A stretch of 40,678 nucleotides of DNA from Streptosporangiaceae bacterium (GTDB lineage Bacteria > Actinomycetota > Actinomycetes > Streptosporangiales > Streptosporangiaceae): NCBI GenBank assembly GCA_025934635.1, contig JAICWX010000045.1, positions 1 through 40,678 on the forward strand, given 5' to 3'. Both the position numbers and the translations under genes were made by a program. Of this stretch, positions 37,401 to 40,678 are shown piece by piece; the first letter of the stretch is position 1; each line of letters starts with the position of its first letter. Under the pieces are notes generated by a model. The model made no database searches. It worked only from the letters and a program-made list of their open reading frames with translations, and was not told the origin of the DNA.

Positions 37401-38300
37401 ATGTTCCGTCACACCGATCACCTGCAGTTCGATGTGAAACCCGAAAAGCCGGATCCGGTCTACGCGCATAAGCTCCAGGAGCTCCTCGGCGGCGCGTTCG
37501 GCGAGATGACCGTGACCATGCAGTACCTGTTCCAGGGGTGGAACTGCCGGATGCCCGGCAAGTACAAGGACCTGATCATGGACGTGGCCACCGAGGAAAT
37601 CGGCCACGTCGAGATGATTGCCACCATGATCGCCCGGCTGCTCGAAGGAGCCCCCGCTACTGCCACCACCAAAGCCGCCGGGGCTGATCCCGTGGTCGGG
37701 GCCGTGCTCGGCGGCATGGACCCGCAGCAGGCCATCGTGGCCGGCGGCGGCGCGCTGCTCGCCGACAGCAACGGCTACCCGTGGAACGGCCGGTTCATCG
37801 TGGCCAGCGGCAACCTGCTGGCCGACTTCCGCGCCAACGCCGCCGCCGAGGCCCAGGGCCGGCTGCAGACGGCCCGGCTGTACAACATGACCGACGACCC
37901 CGGCGTCAAGAACATGCTCAAGTTCAACCTGGCCCGGGACACCCTGCACCAGAACCTGTGGCTCAAGGCCATCGAGGAGCTCCAGGCCGACGGCCTGGAG
38001 ACCACCGTCGCGCCGAACGCGCTGTTCGACGAGGAATACGCCGAGCACGCCACCTCCGTCTGGCACCTGTCCGACGGCACCGCGGGCCAGACCGGCGGCT
38101 GGGCCAACGGAGTGCAGCCCGACGGGACCCACGAGTTCGGCTACCTGCTCGACCCCGAGCCGCTCGGCGGGCCCGCCTCGGCCCCGCCGCCCGACCCGGC
38201 GCTCTACGCCACCTACGACGGCAGCATGGGCAAGCCCAAGGGTCCGGTCATGGGCACCGAAACCGGCCCCCTCGGCAAAATCAAGGACGCTTTTACCTAA
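37401..38300 (+). CDS. Manganese catalase
   Basis: 299 residues, the usual length. ATG 37401 follows GGAGGT. The di-manganese ferritin-like bundle is recognisable: 'LGGAFGEMTVTMQYLFQGW' with the first Glu, 'DVATEEIGHVEMIATMIAR' with Glu and His, 'LLADFRANAAAEAQGRLQTA' with Glu, and 'FNLARDTLHQNLWLKAIEEL' with His. The C-terminal arm 'PLGGPASAPPPDPALYATYD' wraps the neighbouring subunit in the hexamer. It disproportionates H2O2 to water and O2 without haem. Followed by a strong terminator and then an NRAMP metal transporter, which could supply its Mn. Confidence 0.93.
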   Translation: MFRHTDHLQFDVKPEKPDPVYAHKLQELLGGAFGEMTVTMQYLFQGWNCRMPGKYKDLIMDVATEEIGHVEMIATMIARLLEGAPATATTKAAGADPVVGAVLGGMDPQQAIVAGGGALLADSNGYPWNGRFIVASGNLLADFRANAAAEAQGRLQTARLYNMTDDPGVKNMLKFNLARDTLHQNLWLKAIEELQADGLETTVAPNALFDEEYAEHATSVWHLSDGTAGQTGGWANGVQPDGTHEFGYLLDPEPLGGPASAPPPDPALYATYDGSMGKPKGPVMGTETGPLGKIKDAFT

Positions 38301-38310
38301 GCCGGACGAA

Positions 38311-38343
38311 GGACCGGGCCCGCAGCGGCGGCGGGCCCGGTCC
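38311..38343 (+). terminator. Strong intrinsic terminator between Mn catalase and NRAMP
   Basis: Perfect 13-bp stem GGACCGGGCCCGC / GCGGGCCCGGTCC, 7-base loop, followed by TTT. It starts 10 bp after the catalase stop. Confidence 0.85.
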
Positions 38344-38386
38344 TTTACCGCAGTTCCTCGACGGCACGAGAAACGGTGCGCCACCT

Positions 38387-39697
38387 ATGCTCAGCATCAG
38401 CCAGCAGCCCGGCGCCGCCGCTACCCTGGCCGTCCCGGCCACCGTGCCCGCCACTTCGCTTCCCGCCCGTCGGCGCGGCCGGGCGCGCCGGATCGCCGCC
38501 CTGTGCGGGCCGGCCTTCGTCGTCTCGGTCGCCTACGTGGATCCGGGCAACTTCGCCACGAATATGTCCGGCGGTGCCAGCTACGGCTTCATGCTGCTGT
38601 GGGTCATCGCCGCCGCGAACCTGGTCGCCATGTTCGTCCAGGCGCTGGCGGCCAAGCTCGGCATCGCCACCGGCCAGAGCCTGGCCGCCCTGTGCCGCCG
38701 GCACCTGCCCCGCCCGCTGACCTGGCTGCTGTGGGCGCAGGGCGAGATGATCGCCGTCGCCACCGACCTGGCCGAGTTTCTCGGCGGCGCCATCGCGCTG
38801 AACCTGCTGTTCGGCATGCCTTTGCTACCCGCGGCCGGCGTCACCGCCGTGGTGTCGGCCGGCCTGCTCGCCCTCGCGCCGCACGGGCGCCGCCGGTTCG
38901 AGACGGTCATCGCCGGCCTGCTCGCCGTGGTCTGCATCGGCTTCGTGTACCAGGCCGTCCTGTCACCTCACCTGTCCCAGGCGGCGGCTGGCTTCGTCCC
39001 GCACCTGGCCGGGCGGGGCAGCCTGGTCATCGCCGCGGGCATCGTCGGCGCCACCGTGATGCCGCACGTCATCCACCTGCACTCCGCGCTGACCGCAGAC
39101 CAGGGTCCCGATCACGCCGGCGGCGCCGACCGTACTGGCGGGGCCGAGGCGGTGCGGCTGCGGGTCCGGGCCAGCCGGGTCGACATCGGGGTCGCCCTGG
39201 GCCTGGCCGGCCTCGTCAACATGGCCATGCTGGTCGTCGCGGCGGCCGTGCTGCCCGGCCGCGACGCGGGCACCCTGACCGCCATCCAGGCCGACCTGGG
39301 CGGCCTGCTCGGCCGCGGCGCCGCCGTGGCGTTCGCGCTCGCCCTGCTGGCCTCCGGCCTGGCCTCGTCCAGCGTCGGCACCTACGCGGGCCAGGTCATC
39401 ATGGAGGGCTTCCTGCGGCGCCGGATCCCGCTGGTCGTGCGCCGCCTGGTCACCATGGTGCCGGCCTTCGCCCTCATCGCCGCGGGCGCGGACCCGGTGC
39501 GGCTGCTCATCGTCAGCCAGGTGGCGCTGTCCGTCGGCCTGCCGTCCGTGCTCATCCCGCTGGCCGTGCTGACCAGCCGCCGCGTGGTCATGGGCACGCT
39601 GGTCAACCGGCGGGCGACCATCGTGGCCGCGATCGTGGTCACGGCCGCCGTCGTCGGCCTCAACGGCGTCCTGCTCTGGCTGGCCGCCACCGCTTAA
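38387..39697 (+). CDS. NRAMP-family divalent metal (Mn/Fe) transporter
   Basis: 436 residues from ATG 38387; the longer frame upstream is a shadow of the catalase gene. The helix-1 metal motif is D52-P-G-N55 ('VAYVDPGNFATNMSGG') and the helix-6 motif M225-P-H227 ('VGATVMPHVIHLHSALTAD'). 'MIAVATDLAEFLGGAIALNL' forms helix 3, and about 11 hydrophobic segments are visible. These proteins bring Mn(II) or Fe(II) in with protons. Position after the Mn catalase suggests it feeds that enzyme or the stress response. No MntR-type site is obvious in the 87-bp gap. Confidence 0.92.
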   Translation: MLSISQQPGAAATLAVPATVPATSLPARRRGRARRIAALCGPAFVVSVAYVDPGNFATNMSGGASYGFMLLWVIAAANLVAMFVQALAAKLGIATGQSLAALCRRHLPRPLTWLLWAQGEMIAVATDLAEFLGGAIALNLLFGMPLLPAAGVTAVVSAGLLALAPHGRRRFETVIAGLLAVVCIGFVYQAVLSPHLSQAAAGFVPHLAGRGSLVIAAGIVGATVMPHVIHLHSALTADQGPDHAGGADRTGGAEAVRLRVRASRVDIGVALGLAGLVNMAMLVVAAAVLPGRDAGTLTAIQADLGGLLGRGAAVAFALALLASGLASSSVGTYAGQVIMEGFLRRRIPLVVRRLVTMVPAFALIAAGADPVRLLIVSQVALSVGLPSVLIPLAVLTSRRVVMGTLVNRRATIVAAIVVTAAVVGLNGVLLWLAATA

Positions 39698-39768
39698 CGG
39701 TCCGGCCGCCGGTTTAACGGCCACTCAGCTGGACAGAGGCCCCGGCCAGAGCAGCCGGGAGGTAACCC

Positions 39769-40678
39769 ATGGGCGTGGTGGACGAAGAAGTGGCCGGGAG
39801 TGCGCCCGGGCGGCATGATCCCGGCCTGGACGCGATCATCGGGCGGGTGACCGCCGATCTGCTCGCCCGGTCGCACCTGATGCGGCCGGGCCACGTGGCG
39901 GCCGAACTGGCCCGGGCCGCCCGGCCGCTGGGAGTGTCAGAGGTCCAGGTTTACCTGGCCGACCTGGAGCAACGGCGACTGGTTCCGCTGATGTCCGAGG
40001 ACGACCGGGACAAGGAGGTCGCCGCGGCATTGCCGATCGACTCCACCCTGGCCGGGCGCGCCTACCAGGCGGTCACCGTTCAGACCAGCCTGGCCGGAGA
40101 CACCTATCAGCTGTGGATTCCGCTGGTGGACGGGACCGAGCGGCTGGGCGTGCTCGGCCTCATCGTCGCCGACGTCAGCCAGGCCATGCTGGACCGGTAC
40201 CGGACGCTGGCGTCGCTGGCCGGGATGCTCATCGGGGCCAAGAACGACACCAGCGACACCTACCCGTCCTTGCAGCGCTCCCGGGAGATGGCCCTGCAGG
40301 CCGAGCTGGTCTGGGCCTTCCTGCCGCCGCGGACGTTCGCGACCGGCCAGACCACGGTGGCCGCCTCGCTGGAGCCAGCCTACGAGGCCGGCGGCGACGC
40401 CTTCGACTACGCGCTCCTCGGTGATCGCCTGCACATATCCATCTTCGACGCTCTCGGCCACGATCTGGCCGCGGGCCTGCTGGCCAGCGTCTGCATAGCC
40501 TCGTGCCGCAGCACCCGCCGGGCGGGCGGCTCGCTGCCCGCCGTCGTGGCCCGGGCCGACCACGCCATCGCCAGCCAGTTCGGGGACAGCCGGTTCGTCA
40601 CCGCCCTGCTGTGCGACCTGGACCTGGCCAGCGGGCTGCTGAGCTGGATTCCCTGCGGTCACCCGCCGCCGCTGCTGA
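39769..40678 (+). CDS. GAF-PP2C (SpoIIE/RsbU-type) protein phosphatase, 3' partial
   Basis: ATG 39769 follows GGGAGGT. 303 residues are visible before the window ends without a stop. The N-terminal half is a GAF sensor ('VSEVQVYLADLEQRRLVPLM', 'DGTERLGVLGLIVADVSQAM'), then a connecting helix 'SLQRSREMALQAELVWAFLP' and the PP2C-like domain: 'AASLEPAYEAGGDAFDYALL', 'HISIFDALGHDLAAGLLAS' with the metal Asp, and 'LLSWIPCGHPPPLL'. Such phosphatases dephosphorylate anti-anti-sigma factors in SigB/SigF partner-switch pathways, which fits the sigma factor of that class at 22194, although the usual RsbV/RsbW partners are not in the window. Confidence 0.88.
   Translation, partial: MGVVDEEVAGSAPGRHDPGLDAIIGRVTADLLARSHLMRPGHVAAELARAARPLGVSEVQVYLADLEQRRLVPLMSEDDRDKEVAAALPIDSTLAGRAYQAVTVQTSLAGDTYQLWIPLVDGTERLGVLGLIVADVSQAMLDRYRTLASLAGMLIGAKNDTSDTYPSLQRSREMALQAELVWAFLPPRTFATGQTTVAASLEPAYEAGGDAFDYALLGDRLHISIFDALGHDLAAGLLASVCIASCRSTRRAGGSLPAVVARADHAIASQFGDSRFVTALLCDLDLASGLLSWIPCGHPPPLL

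Noticed and set aside
37781..38386. Long in-frame extension upstream of the NRAMP transporter
   Set aside because: It overlaps the Mn catalase in another frame and crosses a strong terminator. The transporter family starts at 38387.
1..40678. CRISPR arrays, tRNA or rRNA genes, insertion sequences, phage genes
   Set aside because: No regularly spaced repeats, no tRNA-like cloverleaf with a GTTCGA-type arm at proper spacing, and no transposase or integrase reading frame were seen on either strand.

Overview
This is high-GC chromosomal DNA from an actinobacterium. The evidence is two WhiB proteins, a SARP/BTAD regulator, a mycothiol-type DinB-fold enzyme, a mycofactocin-type SDR, an SCO/BF-type sigma factor (SigB/SigF class), GTG starts and strongly GC-biased third codon positions. 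The gene set resembles a soil member of the Streptosporangiales or a relative, but no rRNA, tRNA or marker in the window fixes the genus.

Layout. (1) 1-6.0 kb: the 3' part of an alpha/beta-hydrolase-like gene whose catalytic residues are lost, a shortened ECF sigma factor, a PHP phosphoesterase, the remains of a sugar-uptake/alpha-glucosidase locus, and its divergent regulator, a tandem fusion of two complete LacI proteins with a perfect LacI-type operator inside the linker. (2) 6-19.4 kb: mostly ordinary short transcription units: two GNAT acetyltransferases, an ArsR/DHFR-like locus broken by a 16-bp tandem duplication, a small GntR, a coupled PhyH oxygenase and O-methyltransferase, BCP peroxiredoxin, an IPNS-like oxygenase, a deleted TetM/OtrA-like ribosomal-protection GTPase, an MpaB-type oxygenase, a clostridial-looking glutamyl-tRNA synthetase, MmcQ/YjbR and a HutC-type GntR. 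(3) 19.6-32.3 kb: a decayed accessory region. Most genes here are chimeras, have large internal deletions, or carry single frameshifts or a nonsense codon: MFS/complex-I chimera, sigma factor, formaldehyde dehydrogenase, WhiB, MFS tail, cytochrome b tail, PfpI, Orn/Lys/Arg decarboxylase, KatE-type catalase and an SDR. Intact genes (hemerythrin, zinc-ribbon protein, MBL-fold hydrolase and hypotheticals) lie between them. (4) 32.5-40.7 kb: an intact stress-response block: HtrA-like protease, second hemerythrin, SDR, second WhiB, SARP regulator, manganese catalase, NRAMP Mn transporter and a GAF/PP2C phosphatase that runs off the end.

How the parts fit. The right half reads as an oxidative/general-stress island: peroxide removal (Mn catalase and broken KatE), Mn supply (NRAMP), di-iron hemerythrins, aldehyde and quinone handling (broken), redox-sensing WhiB proteins, a SigB/F-type sigma factor and a PP2C phosphatase of the kind that controls anti-sigma systems. 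The left half keeps regulators (LacI tandem, ArsR, leader structures) whose target enzymes are damaged.

The strongest observations are the double LacI with an operator in its own reading frame, the repeated deletion style in which both gene ends survive, the two WhiB genes that both lack the usual stop after the WhiB domain, a nested hairpin pair before the HtrA-like protease, and three palindromes packed between an SDR and a small membrane-protein gene. The one-base frameshifts (sigma, WhiB, KatE, decarboxylase, PfpI) could be sequencing errors. The large deletions and fusions are less easily explained that way.
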